From the NCBI GenBank assembly GCA_027486025.1, contig JAIXPY010000027.1, positions 1 through 32,050 of the forward strand: a stretch of 32,050 nucleotides of DNA, in the 5' to 3' direction. The notes below the pieces were generated by a model, which had not been told where the DNA came from, made no database searches, and was given only the letters and a program-made list of their open reading frames with translations. This stretch comes from Burkholderiaceae bacterium (GTDB taxonomy: Bacteria > Pseudomonadota > Gammaproteobacteria > Burkholderiales > Burkholderiaceae). Position numbers and translations under genes: made by a program. Below, piece after piece: positions 7,302 to 15,994 of this stretch (positions are counted from its first letter, which is position 1; each line of letters begins with the position of its first letter).

Positions 7302-9845
7302 TCAGGCCAAAGCCGTTGCTTCGGTTTCCGCCGTTTCGAGAGGTAATAGTATTGTAAAGGTGCAGCCTACCGCCTTACCGCTATCGGGATCGTGCTGGTT
7401 TTGGGCCCACAGGCGACCATGGTGGGATTCGATGATCGAGCGGCAAATATTGAGTCCCATGCCCATTCCATCGGACTTTGTGCTGAAAAAGGGCTCAAAC
7501 ATGCGCTCAATCACACCATCGGCCACGCCTGGCCCACTATCCACCACCTGGATGCGCAGCATGGCTGGAAAGGTGCTGGTCTCTAAATCAGCACTAATTT
7601 TGATGGGCGGCACTGCCCAGCGGGACGAAAGCGGCGCAGCTTCACGTACGCTATCCAGTGAGTTTTTAAGCAGGTTCACTAAAACTTGCTGAATTAAGAC
7701 CGGATCCAAGCCGACCTTGGGTAGATTGGGCGCCAACTCAACTGCAATGGTGAGGCGATGGCGGTGGGCTTCAATCTCCACCAAGCCGACTGCATCATCC
7801 ACAATTTCGGCGATATCGGAATCCTTGCGTTGCGGCTCACTGCGTTTCACAAAACCGCGGATGCGCTGAATAATGGTGCCAGCGCGGTGTGCTTGTTGGG
7901 ATGCTTTCTCAAGCGCCGGCAATAAATCCTTGGATAGGGTTTGATCTGCTTGTCCTGATAAACGTTTGGCCACGCCCATGCAGTAGTTTGAAATCGCCGC
8001 AAGAGGCTGATTGAGTTCATGCGCCAGCGAGGACGCCATCTCACCCATCGTGGTTAAACGGCTTGTAAATTGCATACGCTCTTCTTGTTGGCGTGCCAAG
8101 TCCTCGGTATTTTTGCGTAATGTAATGTCCGTGGCAATTAAGAGCTGGGCTAAATGACCATCCACCCAGGGAATAAAACGGCGGCGTACTTCGTACCATT
8201 TTGCTTCCTCGCCAATCAGTTGAATTTCTTGCGACTCGGTTTGCCGATTTTGATTGAGCTCAGAGCCAGGCAAGCCCGCGAGGGGGTCGATATTGTCGGC
8301 CTCTAGACCTTGCAGCAGGGCAGGATCCATTTCATGGTTGGCTAAATCGATATGACCTTGCGAGGTATTTCCAAATCGTTCCCGATAAAACCGATTGGCA
8401 AAGAGTAGCTCGCCCGTTTCGATCGAGATCACCGACACCGCAGCATCCAGGCCCTCGAGTACCGTAATGAAGCGATCTTGCGACGCAGCCAACTCTTCGC
8501 GAATGCGTTTTGGCTCTGAAATATCCACCAGCGAAGTAACCCAGCCGGTTTGCTCGCCTTTTTCGCTGATGAGTGGTGCGATGTAGGTACGCGTCGCGAT
8601 GCGTGTGCCATCGCGCCGTTGTATCACCCCCTCAATGCCGCCCTTCATTTCATGATGGGAGTCTGCGTTCAGTGCCAAGTCCATTTTCTTAAGCAGGTAT
8701 TCCTGTTGATCTGCCGGCCAGAAAGGGAAGGGTGGCTGCAGCCCCATCAGCTCTTCTGAGCTCCAATCGGTCATTTCACAAAAGGCACGGTTCACGTAGG
8801 TAATGCGCTTTTGCATATCGTGCGCTCGTATTCCAACCGGCGTAGAGTTCTCCATCGCATTTCGAAAGTTGGTCTCCGTCCGTAAGCTGGCTTCAGCCAA
8901 TTGACGAACTTGCATTTGCTTGATGACGGACCATAAGCTCAAAATAACGAAGGCGCTCAGTCCAATAACCACCCCGAGCAGCATCTTAAATGTGAGGTTG
9001 CTGGGCGTGGGGTAAGTATCGACGCGCAGTATTGCATTCGGGCTCAAGATGCCCAGATCTAAACTGGTTTGATTGGTGAGCGACCGTGGTGGCATATTGC
9101 GATCCGACGAGATGGCCAGCACTTTGCCCGCATCGGTGGTTAAGCTAAAGCGGTACAGCCCCTTTAACTCTGGCGGTATGACGTATTCCATAATGCCTTG
9201 AGCGGAGTAGAGCACCGCCATAACGCCAACGATATCGCCATCGGGCCCAATCGGTATGGTTTGCCAAAAGATGGTTCGCCGTTCTTTTGCCATCGGCTCA
9301 TCATTGGGTAAATCGATTTGAATGAAGTTGCTAAACGCTGGACGATTTGTGCTGACCGTCAACTCAATGGTTTTATTGAGCTGTGCTTTTATCTCTTTGG
9401 CATACGGCGCCTGATCAAACCACGTATTGGTTCGGGATGGCGGCGGCATCATCCATTGCCGCTGATTGTCCCGATCGAGCAAAATGAGTTGGCTAATCTC
9501 GTGGTTATTCAGCAAAAACGATTCCGCTTCTTTTAAGGCGCTTGCTTTTGTTTTTTCATCGCTATTTACTCGGCCTAAATCGCGGCTCAGCGACATGAGC
9601 ACCTCAGTATTGTTAGCAAAGCGCAGTTGGATGCGCTGCTTAACTAATGAAAGCTCTCTGAACAGGGCATTTTCTTGCTGATTGCGTTCCTGCATTTGCA
9701 GGGTACCCAGAATGATGGTCATCATCACGGTAAAAATAACGATCGCTACAAGGGGCGTATAGACCAAGCGAAACCCTCGGATCCGGCGGAACCAGGTGCT
9801 GTTATTGATACCTGCTGGGAGGGCAAAGGGTAGCTTCATAGACAT
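7302..9845 (-). CDS. Membrane PAS-domain sensor histidine kinase
   Basis: Hybrid-free sensor kinase of 847 residues. Domains in order: transmembrane helix 1 (about 28-49), a periplasmic sensor of about 235 residues (50-287), transmembrane helix 2 (about 288-308), PAS plus PAC (about 322-445), a second PAS (about 455-575), then HisKA with H609 in HELNQPLAAI, N-box N728 (LLKNSLDS), G1 DSGPGV (769-774) and G2 GMGMGL (793-798). The catalytic core resembles the DctB/FixL group. No heme- or flavin-binding signature was recognised in the PAS domains. It precedes its regulator by 33 bases. ATG codons at 9845 and 9839 are both possible; neither has a clear ribosome site. The signal it senses is unknown. 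Confidence 0.92.
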   Translation of the reverse strand: MSMKLPFALPAGINNSTWFRRIRGFRLVYTPLVAIVIFTVMMTIILGTLQMQERNQQENALFRELSLVKQRIQLRFANNTEVLMSLSRDLGRVNSDEKTKASALKEAESFLLNNHEISQLILLDRDNQRQWMMPPPSRTNTWFDQAPYAKEIKAQLNKTIELTVSTNRPAFSNFIQIDLPNDEPMAKERRTIFWQTIPIGPDGDIVGVMAVLYSAQGIMEYVIPPELKGLYRFSLTTDAGKVLAISSDRNMPPRSLTNQTSLDLGILSPNAILRVDTYPTPSNLTFKMLLGVVIGLSAFVILSLWSVIKQMQVRQLAEASLRTETNFRNAMENSTPVGIRAHDMQKRITYVNRAFCEMTDWSSEELMGLQPPFPFWPADQQEYLLKKMDLALNADSHHEMKGGIEGVIQRRDGTRIATRTYIAPLISEKGEQTGWVTSLVDISEPKRIREELAASQDRFITVLEGLDAAVSVISIETGELLFANRFYRERFGNTSQGHIDLANHEMDPALLQGLEADNIDPLAGLPGSELNQNRQTESQEIQLIGEEAKWYEVRRRFIPWVDGHLAQLLIATDITLRKNTEDLARQQEERMQFTSRLTTMGEMASSLAHELNQPLAAISNYCMGVAKRLSGQADQTLSKDLLPALEKASQQAHRAGTIIQRIRGFVKRSEPQRKDSDIAEIVDDAVGLVEIEAHRHRLTIAVELAPNLPKVGLDPVLIQQVLVNLLKNSLDSVREAAPLSSRWAVPPIKISADLETSTFPAMLRIQVVDSGPGVADGVIERMFEPFFSTKSDGMGMGLNICRSIIESHHGRLWAQNQHDPDSGKAVGCTFTILLPLETAETEATALA

Positions 9846-9865
9846 GGGTGGTATTTCAATCCTTT

Positions 9866-9894
9866 AGTGTATCTGCCTATTTCGATTGGGTTAA
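9866..9894 (-). promoter_or_regulatory. Possible sigma70 promoter for the kinase/regulator pair
   Basis: On the minus strand, TTAACC (9894-9889) and TACACT (9871-9866) are separated by 17 bases. Each matches the sigma70 consensus at four of six positions. This would give a leader of only about 15-20 bases before the kinase ATG. It is a moderate match in an AT-rich region. Confidence 0.35.
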
Positions 9895-9960
9895 TTTCAT
9901 ATGGTGCGCCTTGCGTTGCAATAAATTTCCATATTATGAGAAATACTATCATTATGTGGA

Positions 9961-9981
9961 AAATAACTTGTCAAGTACTTT
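9961..9981. promoter_or_regulatory. Operator-like palindrome on the aceE -35 box
   Basis: ACTTG-T-CAAGT (9966-9976) is a perfect 11-base palindrome. It extends outward after two mismatches to AAA...TTT (9961-9963 and 9979-9981). Its centre lies within the -35 hexamer of the proposed aceE promoter, so a bound protein would compete with or contact RNA polymerase. Candidate ligands are the neighbouring response regulator or a pyruvate-responsive regulator; no assignment can be made from the sequence. Confidence 0.5.
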
Positions 9982-9996
9982 AGTGGTTTTTAGAAT
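9968..9996 (+). promoter_or_regulatory. Sigma70 promoter of the aceE-aceF-lpdA operon
   Basis: TTGTCA (9968-9973), a 17-base spacer and TAGAAT (9991-9996) form a good sigma70 promoter, with one or two mismatches per hexamer and ideal spacing. The start of transcription would be near 10003, giving a leader of about 43 bases before the aceE ATG at 10046. Confidence 0.65.
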
Positions 9997-10045
9997 ATTC
10001 CCTGTAGAGTAAATACCACCCCTCATCGATCGAATGGAGACACGC

Positions 10046-12748
10046 ATGGCTGCAGTTCCGCAAGCGGTTTTAGGTAAGGCACAAACAGACGCACTGGATA
10101 TCGACCCAGCAGAAACCCAAGAGTGGCTGCAGGCGCTCGATGGCGTGATCCACGCGGTGGGCCCAGAGAGGGCTGCCTATTTAATTGATCAGCAAATATC
10201 CCATGCCAGAGTCAATGGGGTGAATCAAGCCTTTCATGCTGAAACACCCTACATCAATACCATTCCGGTGGAGTTGCAAGCCCGCATTCCGGGCGATCAA
10301 AACATCGAGCATCGGATTCGTTCCTACACCCGCTGGAATGCCATGGCGATGGTGTTGCGTGCCAATAAGGACACCAATGTCGGTGGTCATATCTCCTCCT
10401 TTCAATCGGCCGCGACCTTATACGACGTTGGCTTTAACCATTTTTGGCATGCACCCAGTGCAGAGCATGGCGGCGACCTCATTTTTGTTCAAGGCCATTC
10501 GGCTCCCGGTATTTACTCACGCGCCTACATGCTGGGCCGTTTAGAGCAAAGCCAACTGGATTTATTCCGTCAGGAAGTCGGCGGTAACGGCATTTCCAGT
10601 TACCCGCATCCATGGCTCATGCCGGACTTTTGGCAGTTCCCGACGGTATCGATGGGTCTGGGTCCGATCATGGCCATTTACCAAGCCCGTTTCATGCGTT
10701 ACATGGAAGACCGTGGCTTTATTAATGCCGGTAACCGTAAGGTCTGGGCCTTCTTGGGTGATGGTGAAACCGATGAGCCAGAGTCGCTCGGCGCTATTGG
10801 TATGGCGGGACGTGAGCACTTAGATAACTTGATTTTTGTAGTGAACTGCAATTTGCAGCGCTTGGATGGTCCGGTGCGCGGCAACGGAAAAATCATTCAA
10901 GAGCTTGAGGCAGAGTTTCGTGGCGCCGGTTGGAATGTGATTAAGGTAGTGTGGGGCGGCCATTGGGACGCTTTGTTTGCGCGCGACAAAAAAGGCATCT
11001 TGATGCAGCGCCTCGGCGAAATTGTCGATGGTCAATACCAAACCATGAAAGCCAAAAATGGTGCGTATGTCCGTGAGATCGTATTTAATACGCCAGAGCT
11101 GAAGGCCTTGGTTGCTGATTGGAGTGATGAGGATATTTGGAACCTCAATCGCGGCGGTCATGATCCTCATAAGGTGTATGCCGCATTCCACTCGGCAGTG
11201 AATCATCAAAACCAGCCCACCGTTATTTTGGCGCACACGATTAAGGGCTATGGCATGGGCGGCTCGGGTGAGGCGATGAACATTGCGCACCAAGCCAAAA
11301 AAATGAGTCCTGATGATGTGCGTCGTTTCCGCGATCGTTTTGAGATTCCAGTAAAAGACGAAGAGCTTGACGACATTCCCTTTGTGAAGTTTCCCGACGG
11401 CAGTCCAGAGCTCGAGTACATGCGCGCACGCCGCCAAGAGTTGGGCGGCTACTTGCCACAACGCCGCATGAAGGCAGAGAGTTTGCCAGTACCCAATTTG
11501 GATGCATTTGCTGCTTTACTTGAGGCAACCAGTGAGGGCCGTGAGATTTCAACCACCATGGCTTTTGTCCGCATGCTCAATATTGTGATTCGCGATAAGA
11601 CCTTGGGTAAGCGCGTAGTGCCGATTGTTCCGGATGAGTCACGCACCTTCGGTATGGAGGGCATGTTCCGCCAGCTCGGTATTTGGAATCAACTGGGTCA
11701 GCTCTACACACCAGAAGACCAAGACCAGTTGATGTTCTACCGCGAAGATAAGCAAGGCCAAATTCTGCAAGAGGGCATTAACGAAGCGGGTGGTATGTGT
11801 GATTGGATTGCAGCCGCAACGGCGTATTCCACCCACGGCGTACCCATGTTGCCCTTCTATATTTTCTATTCGATGTTTGGTTTCCAGCGGATTGGCGATC
11901 TAGCATGGGCTGCAGGCGATATGCGTAGCCGCGGCTTCTTGCTTGGCGGTACAGCTGGAAGAACAACGCTGAACGGTGAGGGCTTGCAACACGAAGACGG
12001 CCATAGCCATGTGTGGAGTGCTTCGGTTCCCAATTGCGTGAGCTACGATCCCACTTTTGCCTTTGAATTGGCAGTCGTGATTCAGGATGGCATGCGCCGC
12101 ATGCTTGATGCCCAGGATGATGTGTATTACTACATTACCCTCATGAATGAAAACTATGCCCACCCTGCTATGCCAGCAGGCGCAGAAAAAGACATCATTA
12201 AAGGCATGTACAAGTTGCGCTCAGTAGGCGATGCCAATAGTAAATTGCGCGTTCAACTGCTTGGCTCCGGCACTATTTTCCGTGAGGTGATTGCGGCGGC
12301 TGAAGTTTTGCATACCGACTGGGGCATTGCCTCTGACTTGTGGGGCTGCCCAAGCTTTACCGAATTAGGTCGCGACTGGAATACCGTGCACCGGAATAAC
12401 TTGCTTAATCCAGCATCTGCGCCACAACTCTCGCACGTAGAGCAATGCTTAAAAGACACGACCGGACCGATCATCGCGGCAACCGATTACGTGCGCACTT
12501 TTGCGGATCAAATTCGTCCAGCGATACAGCATTTGGGTCGTCGCTATGAAGTCCTGGGTACCGATGGCTTCGGACGTTCCGATACCCGTGAAAACCTACG
12601 CGATTTCTTTGAGGTCGATTACCGCTGGGTTGTCTTAACTAGCTTAAAGGCACTTGCCGACGCTGGACAAATTGATCGCCAAAAAATTGCTGAGGCAATT
12701 CAGAAATATAAGATCAATGTCCAAAAACCAAACCCCATGATTTCTTAA
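10046..12748 (+). CDS. aceE: Pyruvate dehydrogenase E1 component (homodimeric type)
   Basis: Thiamine-diphosphate-dependent E1 of the pyruvate dehydrogenase complex. It decarboxylates pyruvate and acetylates the lipoyl groups of E2. It has 900 residues, close to E. coli AceE (887). The ThDP/Mg motif runs from GDGETDEPE (GDG at 238-240) to NCNLQRLDG (NCN at 267-269). Other family landmarks are HWPGHxSP-like GGHISSFQSAATLY, GGTAGRTTLNGEGLQHEDGH and the C-terminal VLGTDGFGRSDTR. The start is ATG 10046: GGAGA at 10036-10040 is a ribosome site five bases upstream. The in-frame ATG at 10034 overlaps that ribosome site, has none of its own, and is rejected. First gene of aceE-aceF-lpdA. Confidence 0.96.
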   Translation: MAAVPQAVLGKAQTDALDIDPAETQEWLQALDGVIHAVGPERAAYLIDQQISHARVNGVNQAFHAETPYINTIPVELQARIPGDQNIEHRIRSYTRWNAMAMVLRANKDTNVGGHISSFQSAATLYDVGFNHFWHAPSAEHGGDLIFVQGHSAPGIYSRAYMLGRLEQSQLDLFRQEVGGNGISSYPHPWLMPDFWQFPTVSMGLGPIMAIYQARFMRYMEDRGFINAGNRKVWAFLGDGETDEPESLGAIGMAGREHLDNLIFVVNCNLQRLDGPVRGNGKIIQELEAEFRGAGWNVIKVVWGGHWDALFARDKKGILMQRLGEIVDGQYQTMKAKNGAYVREIVFNTPELKALVADWSDEDIWNLNRGGHDPHKVYAAFHSAVNHQNQPTVILAHTIKGYGMGGSGEAMNIAHQAKKMSPDDVRRFRDRFEIPVKDEELDDIPFVKFPDGSPELEYMRARRQELGGYLPQRRMKAESLPVPNLDAFAALLEATSEGREISTTMAFVRMLNIVIRDKTLGKRVVPIVPDESRTFGMEGMFRQLGIWNQLGQLYTPEDQDQLMFYREDKQGQILQEGINEAGGMCDWIAAATAYSTHGVPMLPFYIFYSMFGFQRIGDLAWAAGDMRSRGFLLGGTAGRTTLNGEGLQHEDGHSHVWSASVPNCVSYDPTFAFELAVVIQDGMRRMLDAQDDVYYYITLMNENYAHPAMPAGAEKDIIKGMYKLRSVGDANSKLRVQLLGSGTIFREVIAAAEVLHTDWGIASDLWGCPSFTELGRDWNTVHRNNLLNPASAPQLSHVEQCLKDTTGPIIAATDYVRTFADQIRPAIQHLGRRYEVLGTDGFGRSDTRENLRDFFEVDYRWVVLTSLKALADAGQIDRQKIAEAIQKYKINVQKPNPMIS

Positions 12749-12770
12749 GCCGAATGCGATATTTCAGACT

Positions 12771-14084
12771 ATGAGTAAATTAATCGAAATTCACGTCCCC
12801 GATATCGGCGACTACAGCGACGTTCCTGTGATTGAGGTTTTGGTCAAGGTAGGTGATGTCATTGAAAAAGAGCAGTCGGTCGTCACATTGGAGTCTGATA
12901 AGGCCACAATGGATGTGCCTTCATCGCATGCAGGCATTGTGAAAGAAATCAAAGTCAAGGTAGGTGATTTGATTTCAGAAGGTGCGCTGGTATTGGTAGT
13001 GGAGTCCAGCGATGCTGCTGCCACCCCCGCACCAGTTGCGAGTGCTCCAGCTCCCCAGGCAGCGCCCGCAATTCCCTCGGTTCCTGTTTCTACACCAACA
13101 CCCGCACCAACGCCGGTAGCAGCGCCTGCGGCGCCGGTAGCCCAAGCCATGCCAGCAGCTGGAGCTGATGTTAGCCATGCCAGCCCAACGGTGCGCAAAT
13201 ACGCTCGTGAATTGGGTGTCAACGTTGCCCTTGTTAAGGGATCGGGTCCGAAAGGGCGCATTACGCAGGAAGACGTTCAGACTTTTGTAAAAGGCGTGAT
13301 GAGTGGCGCTTCCTCAACTGCAAGCGCGAAGATGAGTGGCAATATGGGCGGCCTGGATTTATTACCATGGCCCACGGTTGACTTTACGAAGTTTGGCGCG
13401 ATTGAGCGTCAGCCTTTATCCCGCATTAAAAAGTTATCGGCGGCTAATTTGGCGCGGAACTGGGTGATGATTCCGGCGGTTACCTACCATGAAGATGCCG
13501 ACATTACTGAGCTAGAAGCATTCCGTGTCTCAACCAATAAAGAGAATGAAAAGCAGGGCAATAAGATCACGATGCTAGCGTTCATGATCAAGGCAGCAGT
13601 TTCTGCACTGAAAAAGTATCCTGAATTCAATAGCTCGCTCGATGGCGATGATTTAGTGCTTAAAAAATACTTTCACATTGCCTTTGCTGCAGATACTCCT
13701 AATGGCCTTGTCGTTCCAGTGATTCGCAATGCCGATCAAAAAGGCATCAATGAGATTGCGCGCGAGACCGGCGAACTTGCTGCACTGGCACGGGAAGGTA
13801 AATTAAAGCCGGATCAAATGCAGGGCGCCAGCTTTACGATCTCCTCCCTTGGTGGTATTGGCGGAACGTACTTTGCGCCGATCATCAACGCACCCGAGGT
13901 TGCTATTTTGGGTGTGAGTAAAGCGGCAATGAAGCCAGTATGGGACGGCAAGCAATTCGTGCCCCGACTAATCTGCCCGCTTTCCTTGACAGCAGATCAC
14001 CGCGTGATCGACGGCGCTTCGGCAACGCGATTTACGGCTTACATTGCCCAGCTCTTGGCTGACTTCCGCCGTGCGGCACTTTAA
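12771..14084 (+). CDS. aceF: Pyruvate dehydrogenase E2, dihydrolipoyllysine acetyltransferase
   Basis: Core of the pyruvate dehydrogenase complex; it transfers the acetyl group from lipoyl-lysine to CoA. The 437 residues hold one N-terminal lipoyl domain (about 3-77, lipoyl-lysine K44 in ESDKATMDVP), an Ala/Pro-rich flexible linker (about 82-133), a peripheral-subunit-binding domain (about 137-173) and the catalytic domain (about 205-437) with H410 and D414 in LTADHRVIDGA. E. coli AceF has three lipoyl domains; here there is one, and a second sits on LpdA. It starts 22 bases after aceE with no evident Shine-Dalgarno, but the N-terminus fits the lipoyl domain exactly. Confidence 0.96.
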   Translation: MSKLIEIHVPDIGDYSDVPVIEVLVKVGDVIEKEQSVVTLESDKATMDVPSSHAGIVKEIKVKVGDLISEGALVLVVESSDAAATPAPVASAPAPQAAPAIPSVPVSTPTPAPTPVAAPAAPVAQAMPAAGADVSHASPTVRKYARELGVNVALVKGSGPKGRITQEDVQTFVKGVMSGASSTASAKMSGNMGGLDLLPWPTVDFTKFGAIERQPLSRIKKLSAANLARNWVMIPAVTYHEDADITELEAFRVSTNKENEKQGNKITMLAFMIKAAVSALKKYPEFNSSLDGDDLVLKKYFHIAFAADTPNGLVVPVIRNADQKGINEIARETGELAALAREGKLKPDQMQGASFTISSLGGIGGTYFAPIINAPEVAILGVSKAAMKPVWDGKQFVPRLICPLSLTADHRVIDGASATRFTAYIAQLLADFRRAAL

Positions 14085-14095
14085 AAGGAATCGCC

Positions 14096-15889
14096 ATGAC
14101 TAAGCAATTGATTCTGGTTCCGGACATTGGTGACTATGACGATGTGCCTGTGATTGAGGTGCTCGTAAAGGTAGGCGATCGGATTGAAAAAGAGCAACCC
14201 TTGTTAGTGCTCGAATCGGATAAGGCTACGATGGAAGTGCCAGCCGATGCGGCTGGCACGATTACGAGTATTGCAGTGAAGGTAGACGATAAGGTTAAAA
14301 AGGGCACCGTCATTGCTGAGATTGAACTCGAGGCTGGCGCTGCATCCAAGCCAACTCCTGCCCCTGCAGTTACGGCTCCGGTTTCTGCTGCAGCAGCTCC
14401 AGTAGCAGCACCTATTGTTGTAAGTAATGCGGCAAGCGCTTTCCAGGGCAAGGTCGATCACGAATGCGATTTACTGGTGCTGGGCGCAGGCCCCGGCGGT
14501 TATAGCGCTGCGTTTCGTGCTGCGGATTTAGGCCTGAACGTCATTCTGGTTGAGCGCTATCCAACTCTAGGCGGTGTTTGCCTAAACGTCGGTTGTATTC
14601 CATCCAAAGCGCTGTTGCACACCGCTGCTGTGATGGATGAAGCGAAAACCATGTCAAAGCACGGCATCAGTTTCGGTGATCCTAAGATCGATATTGATCA
14701 GTTGCGTGCCTACAAAGATGGCGTGATTGGCAAACTGACCGGCGGCCTGGCGGGTATGGCAAAGGCACGTAAGGTGAAGGTGGTTCGTGGGCTGGGCCGT
14801 TTTATCGATGCGAACCACGTTGAAGTTAATCTAACCGAAGGGCCTGGCCAAGAGACAGGCGCCCAAAAAGAAGTGATTCGCTTTCAGAAGGCCATTATTG
14901 CTGCTGGCAGTCAGCCGATCAAGCTACCATTTTTGCCGGACGATCCCCGCGTTGTTGATAGTACCGGAGCCCTCTTGCTCAAGAGTATTCCTAAGCGCAT
15001 GTTAGTAATTGGTGGTGGCATCATTGGTTTGGAGATGGCGACGGTCTACAGCGCCTTAGGCAGCAAAATTGATATTGCTGAAATGCTCGATGGACTGATG
15101 GCAGGTGCCGATCGCGATCTTGAGAAGGTTTGGGAAAAGCATAATGCTGGACGCTTTGATCAGGTCATGCTTAAAACCCGCGCTGCCAAAGCAGAAGCGA
15201 AGCCCGATGGAATTCATGTCACGTTTGAAGGCGACGCTGCGCCTGCAGATCCCCAAGCCTATGACTTGGTATTGGTTGCAGTAGGGCGCTCACCGAATGG
15301 CAAGAAGATTGATGCGGGCAATGCCGGCGTTGCGGTAGATGATCGTGGCTTTATCGCCGTTGATCAGCAGATGCGCACGAATGTATCCCACATTTTTGCG
15401 ATTGGCGATATTGTGGGTCAACCCATGCTTGCTCATAAGGCAGTGCACGAAGGCCATGTTGCAGCCGAGGCAGCAGCTGGTCAAAAATCCTTTTTTGACG
15501 CCAAGCAAATTCCGTCGGTTGCCTATACCGATCCCGAAGTGGCATGGGCAGGACTCACCGAAGAGCAGTGCAAGGCGCAAGGCATCGCCTATGAGAAAGG
15601 CCTCTTTCCCTGGGCGGCGAGTGGTCGCGCGATTGCCAACGGCCGCGATGAGGGATTTACCAAGCTCTTGTTTGATGCCAAGACCCACCGCATTATTGGC
15701 GGCGGCATTGTTGGTACCCATGCGGGCGATTTAATTGGTGAGGTATGTTTGGCCATCGAGATGGGGGCAGATGCCATTGACATGGGTAAAACCATTCACC
15801 CACATCCAACCCTTGGAGAGTCGGTTGGCTTGGCAGCCGAAGCGGCGCACGGTCACTGTACAGATTTGCCACCGGTGCGAAAAAAGTAA
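14096..15889 (+). CDS. lpdA: Dihydrolipoamide dehydrogenase (E3) with N-terminal lipoyl domain
   Basis: FAD enzyme that reoxidises dihydrolipoyl groups with NAD. The 597 residues are about 120 longer than plain E3 because of an N-terminal lipoyl domain (about 3-79, lipoyl K43 in ESDKATMEVP) and an Ala/Pro linker (80-112). E3 features follow: FAD site LGAGPGGYSAAF (129-140), redox disulfide GGVCLNVGCIPS (C162, C167), NAD site VIGGGIIGLEM and the C-terminal HPHPTLGE (H570, E575). AAAGGA lies just before the ATG, and the gap after aceF is 11 bases. Its lipoyl domain is closely similar to that of AceF. Such lipoyl-E3 proteins are known in Neisseria and Ralstonia. Confidence 0.96.
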   Translation: MTKQLILVPDIGDYDDVPVIEVLVKVGDRIEKEQPLLVLESDKATMEVPADAAGTITSIAVKVDDKVKKGTVIAEIELEAGAASKPTPAPAVTAPVSAAAAPVAAPIVVSNAASAFQGKVDHECDLLVLGAGPGGYSAAFRAADLGLNVILVERYPTLGGVCLNVGCIPSKALLHTAAVMDEAKTMSKHGISFGDPKIDIDQLRAYKDGVIGKLTGGLAGMAKARKVKVVRGLGRFIDANHVEVNLTEGPGQETGAQKEVIRFQKAIIAAGSQPIKLPFLPDDPRVVDSTGALLLKSIPKRMLVIGGGIIGLEMATVYSALGSKIDIAEMLDGLMAGADRDLEKVWEKHNAGRFDQVMLKTRAAKAEAKPDGIHVTFEGDAAPADPQAYDLVLVAVGRSPNGKKIDAGNAGVAVDDRGFIAVDQQMRTNVSHIFAIGDIVGQPMLAHKAVHEGHVAAEAAAGQKSFFDAKQIPSVAYTDPEVAWAGLTEEQCKAQGIAYEKGLFPWAASGRAIANGRDEGFTKLLFDAKTHRIIGGGIVGTHAGDLIGEVCLAIEMGADAIDMGKTIHPHPTLGESVGLAAEAAHGHCTDLPPVRKK

Positions 15890-15933
15890 TGCCGTGAAGG
15901 CTTGATTTTTATTAGCATTAGCCCGCTGAAAGA

Positions 15934-15966
15934 AAAATCCCCTGTCAGAGTCTGGCAGGGGATTTT
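15934..15966. terminator. Strong bidirectional terminator between lpdA and the phasin gene
   Basis: AAAATCCCCTG (15934-15944) pairs perfectly with CAGGGGATTTT (15956-15966). TCA/TGG inside extends the stem to about 14 bp around a five-base loop. The A tract on one side and T tract on the other make it a terminator in both directions, ending the aceE operon and the convergent phasin transcript. Confidence 0.88.
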
Positions 15967-15994
15967 GTTTGGGGCAGGGCCCCTTTGATTCCGA

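Larger units (their letters stand above)
9846..10021. repeat. 11-bp inverted repeat at both ends of the kinase/aceE divergent region
   Basis: GGGTGGTATTT (9846-9856) and its exact reverse complement AAATACCACCC (10011-10021) bracket the divergent intergenic region. In transcript sense, both the kinase leader and the aceE leader therefore contain AAATACCACCC. It sits immediately before the kinase ATG at 9845, and 24 bases before the aceE ATG at 10046. An exact 11-base match placed this way is unlikely by chance and could be a regulator half-site or an RNA-level element. Confidence 0.6.

Noticed and set aside
10820-11461. 213-codon open frame on the minus strand inside aceE
   Set aside because: It is antisense to the conserved ThDP-binding region of aceE, has no recognisable domain, and its length follows from the codon bias of the real gene.
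12812-13261. 149-codon Ala/Gly/Thr-rich frame antisense to the aceF linker
   Set aside because: It mirrors the Ala/Pro-rich linker of AceF; composition alone keeps it open.
15290-15734. Open frames of 131 and 143 codons overlapping the lpdA coding region in other frames
   Set aside because: lpdA is unambiguous here; the alternative products are low-complexity with no family resemblance.
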